A stretch of DNA of 18,889 nucleotides. Source: JBOGJI01 sp050747865. GTDB taxonomy: Bacteria > Acidobacteriota > Thermoanaerobaculia > Multivoradales > JAHEKO01. The notes under the pieces are model-generated. The model saw only the letters and a program-made list of their open reading frames with translations, had not been told where the DNA came from and made no database searches. The stretch lies in the NCBI GenBank assembly GCA_050747865.1, contig JBOGJI010000039.1:1-18889 (forward strand). The letters are read 5' to 3'. Below are positions 7,388 to 15,015 of this stretch, piece by piece (position 1 is the first letter of the stretch; every line of letters begins with the position of its first letter). The position numbers and the translations under genes were made by a program.

Positions 7388-7420
7388 CTCAGAGGGGGCT
7401 CAGACGATGCTCAGATCTGG
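7388..7420. promoter_or_regulatory. Triple 11-bp direct repeat (CTCAGA), OmpR/PhoB-type operator candidate
   Basis: CTCAGA starts at 7388, 7399 and 7410, so three consecutive 11-bp units share the same six bases. OmpR/PhoB-type winged helices bind head-to-tail half-sites spaced 11 bp, one helical turn. The site is 47 to 80 bases upstream of the FG-GAP start, a normal place for an activator. The gene immediately upstream encodes a regulator with exactly this type of domain. Confidence 0.55.
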
Positions 7421-7432
7421 ACGTCCGAGCGC

Positions 7433-9856
7433 TCATCCGAACGGCGTCGCGCGCAGATCGTCGGGGACCTCCCTTTCTCCTGCCATGGCCCGGGTGCGGG
7501 CCAGAGCGACGCGCCACGCCGCGGGGAGGGCCGTCGCATGCGTGACGCGAAGCTGCAGCAAGGCGGACTCGTAATGGCGATCCGCGTAAGCGGCGAGGCG
7601 ATCGGCGACCACGAGGGCGCGGGCGGGATCGGGAGACCTGTGGGGCCCCTCGGCGAGGAGCCAGGGGACGTAGGTTTGGGCAACCTGCAGCAGACGCAGG
7701 GGGGTGCCGCGGGTATCCGCCAGGGCCAAGGCACTCTCGAAGGAGGTCCTGGCTATCTCCTGCTCACCCCTGGCGGCGGCCAGCTCGGCACGCGCCAGCG
7801 CCGCGTAGATCCGTGGAGCCAGAGCCGTCTGGAGATCGGCCCATTCGCCGAGAGCGACCGCCTTCTCCGCCGCAGCCGCCTTGCGGTCGCGCGCCAGATC
7901 GGCACGCACGGCGATCAACGACGCGCGGCCGCGCTCCTCGGCCATCAGGGCATGGTTCGGAGGCACCCCGGCGACCACCTCGGATGCGAGCTCGGCCGCT
8001 CGCGCGGTGTTGCCGACCTCGAGCGCCATCTCGGCGGCGAGCACCAGGGCGCGTTGGCGCGCCAGGTCGAGATCCGCCACCGCTTCCGTGGCGCGCAGCA
8101 CGCCGTCGAGCACGCCCTCCGCGGCTCGCAAACGGCCCGTGTGTCTCAGCAGATACGCCTGCGTCAGGTTCGCCCATGCCCGGATCCACGGATTGGGGAC
8201 CTGGGCCAGCAACTCGTTCACCCGCGACTCGACCGCCTGGGCCGCTCCCGGATCGAGCAGCGCCACATGGCCGTAGAGCAAGTTGGCGCGATTGGCCAGC
8301 TCGCTGCCCCAGTCGTGCATCGCGGCAGCCTGGGATGCCGCCTTCTCGAAACGCGGCACCGCCTCGGCATAGCGCTCGTCCAGCGCCTCGAGCACGCCCA
8401 GATGGTTGTCGAGGTCCGCCAGGCCGGTGGCGTCGCCGGTTCCCTGCAACGCGACGCGTGCTTGCGCAAAATACGGGCGCGCCGCGTCGAGGGCGCCACG
8501 GAAGAGCTCTACCTTGCCCAAGGTTGCGTAGATCCGACCGCCGGTGGCCGATGTCGCCCCCTGGACCAGGAGCTGCTCTGCCTCGTGTAGGACCGAGGAG
8601 GCAGCGGCGAAGTCGCCGCGGAACAGGTGGATCTCGCCGAGGCAGTGCAGGATGCGCAGGCGCAACAGCGGCTCCTCCGCGACAGCCGTGTCCGTCAAGA
8701 GAGCCTGATAGGCCGCGCGCGCGCCGTCGAGATCGTGGCGCAAGCGGCTCAGGCGTGCGAGGTTGAAGCGGATCGCGGGGTGCCGCTGCAGCCTCGAATC
8801 CGCCGTCTCGATGAGCGCTCGCGCGGCGTCGGGCTCTCCCGCCAGGATCGCCGCCTCGACTCGCCGCAACAGCGGCTCCAGGCCGGGCTCGGCACGTCGC
8901 TCGGGCGCCGGCATGAGACCTCGAGCGCGCGCCAGGCGATCGGCCGCGGCGCGGGCCGCCTTGATCACGTCCCCAGCTTCACCGCGCGCGGCGAGCGGTG
9001 GTTCGACGCCCGCGAGACTGCGCAGCGACACCCGCCACCCGGCACCCGATCTCTCGACCCGCGCCGCCAGCACCAACCGGGCACCGGTCGTCGCGGCCAG
9101 CTCGCGCAGCTCCTCCGGGCCGGGATCCGAGCTGTGGCCACCCAGGGACGCGATCACGGTGTCGCTGGGTACCATCGGCTGACCCGCGGCGCGCAGGCGC
9201 TCGGCTATCAGATCCATGAGCCCGAGCCGCATCCAGGCGTCGCCATCCCCGGTCGCCGTGGTCACGGGCAACAGGAGGGCGACTCGCGCGCTGCTTTCGA
9301 GCTCGGCGGGCGCGGCCCCGGCGTCGGCGTAACCGCCCCGCCACAGATAGGCCGCGCCGCCGGTCAGTGCGATAACCGCCGCGAACGCGATCCCGAGCCG
9401 GACGAGCCCGCCGCCGCGCCGCGCATCCTGGCGCGGACCGTTCACCGCCATGACGCCGCTCGGCGCGACGAGATCCGCCTCGGGCCGATCCGACCGCCTG
9501 GTGTCGGCTGCTCGCGGGTTGGGGGCTGCCGCCGCTTCCTCAGCTACCACCGGCACAGCCCATCGATAGCCGAAGGCGCGGACGGTCTCGATGAAGCGCT
9601 GCTCCCGACCGTTGTCGCGCAGCGCCCGGCGGGCCTCGAAGATGCTCTGATGGAGCACGCCGTCGGAGAGCTGGACATCTCCCCAGACAGCCGCGAACAA
9701 CTCGTTGCGTTCGACGGCTCGCTCTCGATGCTCGATCAGGTAGACGATGCAGTCGAAGGCCTTGCGATGGAGCGGCACCTCCTGCAGCCCACGCCAGAGC
9801 TGCCGCCTCCCCACATCGAGGCGAAACTCACCGAAGCGATACGTTGTGGATGCCAT
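7433..9856 (-). CDS. CadC-like transmembrane winged-helix regulator with TPR-like sensor domain
   Basis: This 807-residue protein begins with an OmpR/PhoB-type DNA-binding domain at residues 1-105: YRFGEFRLDVGRRQLWR, the helix-turn-helix ELFAAVWGDVQLSDGVLHQSI, and the closing strand motif FIETVRAFGYRWAVPV. A polar linker leads to one membrane span at about 152-172 (VRLGIAFAAVIALTGGAAYLW). Residues about 188-310 form a small alpha/beta domain (RVALLLPV, WMRLGLMDLIAERLR). Residues about 325-780 are helical TPR-like repeats. It has no receiver domain, so like CadC or ToxR it should regulate directly from the membrane in response to an extracytoplasmic signal. It lies between two genes for module-bearing secreted proteins. 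It reads toward the FG-GAP gene (91-bp gap) and diverges from the protease gene. The ATG at 9856 has only a weak ribosome site. Confidence 0.87.
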   Translation of the reverse strand: MASTTYRFGEFRLDVGRRQLWRGLQEVPLHRKAFDCIVYLIEHRERAVERNELFAAVWGDVQLSDGVLHQSIFEARRALRDNGREQRFIETVRAFGYRWAVPVVAEEAAAAPNPRAADTRRSDRPEADLVAPSGVMAVNGPRQDARRGGGLVRLGIAFAAVIALTGGAAYLWRGGYADAGAAPAELESSARVALLLPVTTATGDGDAWMRLGLMDLIAERLRAAGQPMVPSDTVIASLGGHSSDPGPEELRELAATTGARLVLAARVERSGAGWRVSLRSLAGVEPPLAARGEAGDVIKAARAAADRLARARGLMPAPERRAEPGLEPLLRRVEAAILAGEPDAARALIETADSRLQRHPAIRFNLARLSRLRHDLDGARAAYQALLTDTAVAEEPLLRLRILHCLGEIHLFRGDFAAASSVLHEAEQLLVQGATSATGGRIYATLGKVELFRGALDAARPYFAQARVALQGTGDATGLADLDNHLGVLEALDERYAEAVPRFEKAASQAAAMHDWGSELANRANLLYGHVALLDPGAAQAVESRVNELLAQVPNPWIRAWANLTQAYLLRHTGRLRAAEGVLDGVLRATEAVADLDLARQRALVLAAEMALEVGNTARAAELASEVVAGVPPNHALMAEERGRASLIAVRADLARDRKAAAAEKAVALGEWADLQTALAPRIYAALARAELAAARGEQEIARTSFESALALADTRGTPLRLLQVAQTYVPWLLAEGPHRSPDPARALVVADRLAAYADRHYESALLQLRVTHATALPAAWRVALARTRAMAGEREVPDDLRATPFG

Positions 9857-10163
9857 GAGCTGCCACCGGCTCGACGCCGGCCCAGATCTCGTTTTGGAGA
9901 TACGCCCGTGCGGGAGAGCTGGTTTCCCGCCTGCGCCTGGAGACTACCACCCGCCTCTCGCCGAAGGGCGATAGTGTTCCGGCGCTTGCACGCCGCCCTT
10001 CGCATCGCTTCGACCTGGGACGGCGAGCCGGCCCGTCGGTTCGCGACCCATGAGTGGCCCTGATCGACGGCACGGTTCCCGAGCGGGTGGTCCCGCCGGG
10101 CGCCAAGCGCTACAATCCTCGGCTGTTGTCTCCTCATCGATCAAAGTGCTGGAGGTGTTCCCG
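9857..10163. promoter_or_regulatory. Divergent intergenic region between regulator and protease genes
   Basis: These 307 bases separate the starts of the regulator (minus) and the metalloprotease (plus), so both promoters should lie here. No credible protein frame is present. A TACAAT -10-like hexamer sits at 10111-10116. I searched by eye for the CTCAGA 11-bp repeat seen upstream of the FG-GAP gene and did not find it here. Confidence 0.6.
10111..10116 (+). promoter_or_regulatory. Possible -10 element for the metalloprotease gene
   Basis: TACAAT differs from the sigma-70 consensus at one base and lies 47 bases upstream of the protease ATG in otherwise GC-rich sequence. No good -35 hexamer is seen 16-18 bases upstream, so an activator may be needed. 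Confidence 0.35.
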
Positions 10164-13091
10164 ATGATCGTCGCCGCCCGTCTGTGTCAGCTCGCCGCCA
10201 TGTTCGCCTTCGCCGGCTTCGCCGCGCTCGCCGTTGTCCCCGCGGCCGAGGCGGCCAAACCGCGGCCCGAGTCGGAGCTGGAGATTCCGTTCGAGGTGCC
10301 GGTGGCGGCGCGCGACGAGGCCGGCCGCCGCGTCGATGACGCGAGCGGTCTGCCGCTGGCCCTCTACCGGGTCGGCTACCGGCCGCAGCCCGCCGCCCCC
10401 GAGGAGATGGCGCGCGAGTACCTGCGGCACGCCGCCGCGACTCTCGGTCTCGACCCCGATCTCTCCGATCTCGAGCCGACGATGATCCGCACCGGCCCCT
10501 CGGGCACCGTCGTCCGCTTCCGCCAGCACGTCGACGGCATCCCGGTCTACGGCCCCGACCTGGCGGTCAAGCTCGACCGCGGGGGTCTGGTGACCCACGT
10601 GGTCAGCGGCTACCGGCCGAGCCTGACGCTGGCCGCGAACGAGCCGGCCGTTTCGGCGCCCGAGGCGCGAGCGATCGCCTTCGACTACCTGCGGATCGAG
10701 GGCGGCGCCGCCTGGGAGCGGACCGGGCTGGTCGTGTTCCCGGGCGCGGACGGAGCGCGCCTGACCTACCAGGTCGACGTCATCGCCGGGCGGGCGCCGG
10801 CGGGAGAGTGGCGGATCATGGTCGACGCCGTCACCGCTGTGGTCTTCGGCGCCGAGGATCGCGCGGTCTACGGCGCCGTCGACGGCAGCGCCACCGTGTT
10901 CGATCCCGACCCCCTGTCGTCGGCCGGCGCCACCTACGGCGATCCCGGCTACGTCGACGGCAGCGACGCCGACACGGCGCAGCTCACCGCCGAGGTCTTC
11001 ACGCGCACCCTGCGCGACATCACCGAGAGCGCCGGCACCTTCAGCCTGGTCGGACCGTGGGCCGAATGCGTCGACTGGGCCGCGCCGTTCAAGGGCTGCT
11101 TCGCCCAGGCCAGCTCCGACTGGAACTTCACCCGCGAGCCGGACGCCTTCGAGGCGGCGAACACCTATTACGCCATCGACACCTACATGCGCTATCTCAA
11201 CGAGACCCTGGGGCTGGCGATCGAGCCGCATCAGTATCCGGGCGGCGTGCAATACGACCCGCACGGCTTCAACGGCGCCGACAACTCCTCCTACAGCCCG
11301 GGCACCGGCCGCCTGCAATTCGGCGAGGGGGGCGTCGACGACGCCGAAGACGCCGACGTCATCGTCCACGAGCTGGGCCATGGCCTTCACGACTGGGTCA
11401 CCGGCGGTTCACTGTCGCAGGTCCAGGGGCTGTCCGAGGGGGTGGGCGACTTCGCCGCCGCCGAATACAGCCGCAGCTTCGGCCACTGGGATCCGGCCGA
11501 CCCACAATTTCAATGGGTGTTCAGCTGGGACGGCCACAACCCGTTCTGGGGCGGCCGGGTGACCAACTGGACCGACACCCATGTCTATCCGGACGACCTC
11601 ACCGGCCAGATCCACACCGACGGTCAGTTCTGGTCGTCCTGCAACATGCAGGTCTGGGACGCGATCGGCCGCGACGCCACCGTGATCGCCCACTGGGAGG
11701 GGCTGGCGATGACCAACGGCGCCACCAACCAGCTCGGCGCCGCCGAGGCGGTGGTGCAGGCCGCCACCGACCTCGACTACGACCCGGCGGATATAGCCCA
11801 GATCGTCTCCCTCTACCAGGGCTGCGGCTACGCGGTGAGCGCCGCTCCTCTGCTCACCTTCGACCCGGCAACTCTGGACTTCGGCGAGGTCGAGGTCGGC
11901 ACGACCAGCCCACCGCAGATCGCCACCCTGCACAACGACGGCAGCGCGCTGGCTACCGGGCTCGCGTTCGCCGGCCTGCCCGACGACGGCTTCGCGGCCG
12001 ACACCGGCGACTGCGGCGCCAGCCTGGCCCCGGGGGCGAGCTGCGAGGTCAGCGTCACGTTCACTCCCGCCGAACCCGGCGCCGCGACCGCGACGCTGGA
12101 GGCGAGCAGCGCCGAAGGCTCGGCGGCGAGCCTCGCCGTCGAGGGTGAAGGCGTGCCGGCCGCCGTGGTCGCCACGCCCATGGAGCTCGAGGTCGACCCC
12201 GACCCCGGCACCGCGGACGGCAACGGCGTCTTCGAGCCCGCCGAGCTGGTCACCGTGGCGCCGGCCTGGCGCAACGACGGCGCCTCCGCCACCGAGCTGA
12301 CCGGCGGCGCCGCCGGGTTCGGTGGCCCGGCGGGAGCCGTCTACAGCCTGGTGAATAGCACGGCTGCCTACGGCCTGGTCGCTCCCGGCGCCACCGCGAG
12401 CTGCCTCGACACCGGCGACTGCTACCAGATGGGCTTGAACGACCCGGCGACGCGTCCGGCGGCGCATTGGGATGCGACCTTCGAGGAGACGCTTGCGGGC
12501 GGGCCGACCCGGACTTGGACCCTGCATGTCGGCGACAGCTTCAGCGACGTGCCGCGAACGAGCCTGTTCTACTCCTGGGTCGAGACGCTGCTGCACCACG
12601 GGGTGACCGGCGGCTGCGGAGCGACCGAATATTGCCCCTCGGCGGCCAACACCCGCGACCAGATGCCGGTGTTCCTGCTCAAGGCCCTGGAGGGCCCGGG
12701 CTACGCGCCGCCGGCGTGCACGGGTGTGTTCGACGACGTGCCCTGCCCGTCGCTGTTCGCCAACTGGATCGAGGATCTGGTGGCGCGCGGGGTGACGGCC
12801 GGCTGCGGTGGCGGCAACTATTGCCCGAACAACCCGGTGACCCGCGACCAGATGGCGGTGTTCCTGCTGAAGACGCTGGAAGGCCCGGGCTACGCACCGC
12901 CGGCGTGCACGGGGGTGTTCGGCGACGTGCCCTGCCCGTCGCTGTTCGCCGCCTGGATCGAGGACCTGGTGGCGCGCGGCATCACGGCCGGCTGCGGCGG
13001 CGGCAACTACTGCCCGTCCAACCCGGTGAGCCGCGACCAGATGGCGGTCTTCCTCAGCAAGACCTTCAGCCTCACCCTCTACGGGCCATAG
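10164..13091 (+). CDS. Secreted M4/M36-like zinc metalloprotease with Cys-rich SLH-like C-terminus
   Basis: This 975-residue protein has a signal peptide (1 to about 30, ending AAEAA) and an FTP-like propeptide (about 75-240, including VVRFRQHVDGIPVYG). The gluzincin catalytic region contains HELGH (His402, Glu403, His406) and the third zinc ligand in GLSEGVGDF (Glu425); IHTDGQFW near 484 resembles the downstream histidine motif of fungalysin-type enzymes. Residues about 563-663 form an immunoglobulin-like choice-of-anchor D domain (FDPATLDFGEVEVGT, TFTPAEPG). Residues about 676-790 form the WRND-type beta domain, and about 791-975 three SLH-like repeats ending LYGP, matching the FG-GAP protein. 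The ATG at 10164 has GGAGGTG six bases upstream. It probably acts as a surface-retained protease after propeptide removal. Substrates are unknown. Confidence 0.9.
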   Translation: MIVAARLCQLAAMFAFAGFAALAVVPAAEAAKPRPESELEIPFEVPVAARDEAGRRVDDASGLPLALYRVGYRPQPAAPEEMAREYLRHAAATLGLDPDLSDLEPTMIRTGPSGTVVRFRQHVDGIPVYGPDLAVKLDRGGLVTHVVSGYRPSLTLAANEPAVSAPEARAIAFDYLRIEGGAAWERTGLVVFPGADGARLTYQVDVIAGRAPAGEWRIMVDAVTAVVFGAEDRAVYGAVDGSATVFDPDPLSSAGATYGDPGYVDGSDADTAQLTAEVFTRTLRDITESAGTFSLVGPWAECVDWAAPFKGCFAQASSDWNFTREPDAFEAANTYYAIDTYMRYLNETLGLAIEPHQYPGGVQYDPHGFNGADNSSYSPGTGRLQFGEGGVDDAEDADVIVHELGHGLHDWVTGGSLSQVQGLSEGVGDFAAAEYSRSFGHWDPADPQFQWVFSWDGHNPFWGGRVTNWTDTHVYPDDLTGQIHTDGQFWSSCNMQVWDAIGRDATVIAHWEGLAMTNGATNQLGAAEAVVQAATDLDYDPADIAQIVSLYQGCGYAVSAAPLLTFDPATLDFGEVEVGTTSPPQIATLHNDGSALATGLAFAGLPDDGFAADTGDCGASLAPGASCEVSVTFTPAEPGAATATLEASSAEGSAASLAVEGEGVPAAVVATPMELEVDPDPGTADGNGVFEPAELVTVAPAWRNDGASATELTGGAAGFGGPAGAVYSLVNSTAAYGLVAPGATASCLDTGDCYQMGLNDPATRPAAHWDATFEETLAGGPTRTWTLHVGDSFSDVPRTSLFYSWVETLLHHGVTGGCGATEYCPSAANTRDQMPVFLLKALEGPGYAPPACTGVFDDVPCPSLFANWIEDLVARGVTAGCGGGNYCPNNPVTRDQMAVFLLKTLEGPGYAPPACTGVFGDVPCPSLFAAWIEDLVARGITAGCGGGNYCPSNPVSRDQMAVFLSKTFSLTLYGP
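12693..13070 (+). repeat. Tandem 189-bp repeat encoding two SLH-like units
   Basis: Two adjacent units of exactly 189 bases (63 codons), at 12693-12881 and 12882-13070, are nearly identical at the DNA level. Each encodes GPGYxPPACTGVF, DVPCPSLFAxWIEDLVARG and TAGCGGGNYCPxNPV. The match includes many synonymous positions, which points to recent duplication or gene conversion. Confidence 0.85.
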
Positions 13092-13120
13092 GGGGGACAC
13101 ACAAATTTTGTGCGTCCCCC
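13092..13120. repeat. 29-bp near-perfect palindrome (REP-like or terminator)
   Basis: Directly after the protease stop codon, two 14-base arms surround one central base, with a single mismatch. The outer part is GGGGGAC/GTCCCCC and the inner part CACAAA/TTTGTG. It could end protease transcription, but no T-run follows. Very similar GGGGACACACAAA-type palindromes are known as dispersed repeats near REP-associated transposases (recalled). It also marks the boundary between intact genes and the decayed stretch. Confidence 0.7.
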
Positions 13121-13298
13121 ACCAGCCGCGGCGGCTGCGAAGCTGGAGGTCACCGCCTCCAGCGCCGGCAACGCCGGCCGCATCAGGTGGAACATCAACT
13201 CGATGACGGTCATCCGGGTGAGGATGACCAGGGTGAAGCCGGGACCGCGGCTCAGGGCGCCCGCAACCTTCCTTCCCTCCATGCGTAATACTTCCGGT
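13121..13298. other. Short region with a possible permease relic
   Basis: No intact gene is seen. On the minus strand, bases around 13195-13290 encode GALSRGPGFTLVILT, which resembles the ALRRxPGFTLVxxLT start of MacB/ADOP-type permeases from Acidobacteria. It then loses all similarity. This may be a relic of a few dozen codons or chance. Confidence 0.3.
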
Positions 13299-13934
13299 AT
13301 GCGAGTTCTCACGGGGCGTTCCATCTTCGACGTGGACGGCGGTTAATTCTCGACGCTGCGGGCGCGGTTTGCGGGCGCCGTCATCGACCTCGGTACCGGC
13401 GACGGTCGATTCGTATCGGTGACCGCGGCCGCCCGCCGCGACCAGCTCGTCATCGGTATCGACGCGAATGCCGCCTCGATGGCCAAGGCGTCGCGGCGCG
13501 CGGCTCGTTCCGACAAGCGCGGCGGTCTGGCAAACGCGCTCTTCGTGGTCGCGGCGGCCGAGGCGTTGCCTGCCGAGCTGAACGGGGTCGCGGACGCTCT
13601 GACCGTTCACTTCCCCTGGGGATCGCTCCTCCGTAGTCTGCTCACCACCGACGCCACCATCCTCGAAGGCATCGCGCGGGTGACGCGGCCCGGTGCCCCG
13701 GTGACGCTGCTGCTCTCCCTCACCGAGCGCGACAACGTGACGGAGATCGGCGCGGTCGACGAGCACACGTTCGCAGGTCTCGCCCCGGCCTACGCGGCGC
13801 ATGGACTCACGCTGCTCGACGCCCGCCCGGCGACGCCGGAGGAGATCGCCCGGTTACACTCGACCTGGGCAAAGCGGTTGGGTGCGGGGACGAACCGCCC
13901 TGCCTGGCGCGTCTCCCTCCGGCGAAGCGGTTGA
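13299..13934 (+). pseudogene. KamB/NpmA-like 16S rRNA (adenine-1408-N1) methyltransferase, in-frame stop at codon 16
   Basis: Family members methylate A1408 of 16S rRNA with S-adenosylmethionine and block aminoglycosides. From ATG 13299 the frame reads MRVLTGRSIFDVDGG, then TAA (13344-13346), then continues in the same frame with FSTLRARFAGAV, the SAM motif IDLGTGDGRF, LVIGIDANAASM, LFVVAAAEALPAEL and the family hallmark VTVHFPWGSLLR-like stretch (here LTVHFPWGSLLRS), to a TGA at 13932. Counting the stop, it is 211 codons, a normal length for the family. Both tryptophans expected at the target base are kept (Trp107 in HFPWGS and Trp190 in STWAKRL). A start at GTG 13419 would lose the SAM motif. 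A CTG at 13356 would keep it but has no ribosome site. The family call is strong; activity is doubtful. Confidence 0.8.
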
Positions 13935-13947
13935 CGCGACCGCCCTC

Positions 13948-14060
13948 TCAGCCGAACCTCTTCTCGATCTCGGCGAAGAAGGCTTCGGCGAGGCGCACGA
14001 AGTCGGCCTCGCCCGGCGGGCCGCGATGTAGTCCTTCGGGTATTTCTTCATCCCCAGCAT
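13948..14060 (-). pseudogene. Relic of a small conserved gene: both ends kept, middle deleted
   Basis: From ATG 14060 the minus strand reads MLGMKKYPKDYIAA and then loses sense. In another frame the same stretch continues with EADFVRLAEAFFAEIEKRFG and a TGA at 13948. I recall a family of conserved uncharacterised proteins of about 130-150 residues that starts with ML-MK-YP-DYID and ends with EADF-L--AFFAEIE-R. Here about 13 N-terminal and 20 C-terminal residues remain, joined out of frame. The function of the family is unknown to me. Confidence 0.5.
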
Positions 14061-14318
14061 CGCTCGTCTCCTCTTCGCGCCTCCATCGGCGCTCGTCGAG
14101 ATAATGACGAATCGGGGCGGCTCGATGTGACCACGGGTAGGATGTCGCCCAGACGGACGTGATCGGTGCCAGCATTCTCCTCCAATGGTCCGGCGCGGTC
14201 ATCCGACCCACGGGGCTTGAAGGGGAGGCGTGTCGATCGTGCTCGGACCCGTTCGTCCAACACGTGCAAGAGGGCGACCACATACCGTCGATCACGCCAT
14301 CATCGAAAGGAGACAGAG
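14061..14318. other. Intergenic stretch, no gene recognised
   Basis: Frames on both strands (for example minus 14281-14048) contain no motif I recognise. The last bases before 14319 hold AAAGGAG, the ribosome site of the YCII fragment that follows. Confidence 0.45.
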
Positions 14319-14405
14319 GTGAAGTACATGATCATCATGTCGGGGTCCCAGCAGCACTACGACGCCATGGCGGGCAAGTCCGAGGACCTGCCCAGCTGGT
14401 CGCCG
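14319..14405 (+). pseudogene. 5' fragment of a YCII/DGPF-family gene
   Basis: A GTG at 14319, with AAAGGAG upstream, starts KYMIIMSGSQQHYDAMAGK and SEDLPSW, the typical beginning of a YCII-related (DGPF) protein. After about 27-29 codons the similarity stops, exactly where an oppositely oriented monooxygenase fragment begins. The frame stays open only as antisense of that fragment. The rest of the YCII domain is missing, so this copy is not functional. Confidence 0.65.
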
Positions 14406-14936
14406 TCCGGACAACGCGGCGTCGAGCGCGCCCGCCAGGGCCTCCACGTCGTGGAAAGCGTCGCTGATGCCCTGAGCCGTGATCGGGTCCTTGTGGTACC
14501 CGGCGTCCCCGACCAGGGCCCAGCCCGGGCCGTACGGCTGGCGGAAGAAGTTCGACAGGTCTCCGACGCCGTAGAAGCGCGACTCCCGCCGAGCGCCGCG
14601 CGTGCGCTCTTGGAGCTCGGGCACGAGCTCGAACGTCCGCATGAAGTGCCCTTCCACGTCCCGCCGGTTCGCCGCAAACTCGGAATGTGGCCAGTTGGCC
14701 ACTCCGAGGGTCAGACCGTCGTGTGTGGGAACGATCCCGAAGGCCCGGCGCGGACGCAGGTGGGCCTCGAATCGATCCGTCGGCAGCCCGCTCCAATACG
14801 CGTAATAGCCGACCGAGATGGTCGGGCGCTCGTTGTACCGCATTGCCTGAACGGCCTTGGCCACGAACGAGTTCCGTCCGTCCGCACCGATGACGATCCG
14901 CGCGCGGTGCAGGACCGGCGTGCCGTCTTTGACACG
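14397..14936 (-). pseudogene. Internal fragment of an FAD-dependent monooxygenase
   Basis: About 180 codons on the minus strand encode the middle of a class A flavoprotein monooxygenase. They include the DG-type motif RIVIGADGRNS near the start, YYAYWSGLPTDRFEAHLRP, and the second FAD motif GPGWALVGDAGYHKDPITAQG, ending at ALDAALSGRRP. The N-terminal GxGxxG nucleotide-binding part and the C-terminal 60-100 residues are absent on both sides. The surrounding frame (15017-14292) has no family sequence outside these limits. The reading frame is undamaged and codon use looks normal, so the fragment is young. It cannot bind FAD as it stands. Confidence 0.75.
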
Positions 14937-15015
14937 GCCGCGGCGTCGATTCGGGATAGGTTCGCTCGACCAATATGCGTCGAAGCCGAAAGCGAACCGA
15001 GAAAGGAGCGAGACC

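Noticed and set aside
6325..8590. Long plus-strand frames opposite the FG-GAP and regulator genes
   Set aside because: The minus-strand proteins have clear repeated domains. The plus frames are mirror products of the same codon bias.
9885..9891. CAGATCT near the regulator start, also seen at 7412-7418, considered as a shared operator
   Set aside because: A short palindrome seen once in each place, without the CTCAGA 11-bp pattern. Chance is likely.
11409..13802. 797-codon minus-strand open frame opposite the protease gene
   Set aside because: Arg/His/Gly-rich and repetitive only because it mirrors the SLH-like repeats. The plus strand has the metalloprotease motifs and a good ribosome site.
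14048..14281. 77-codon minus-strand frame between the relics
   Set aside because: No motif or family resemblance, and it overlaps the start of the small-gene relic. Not enough to call a gene.
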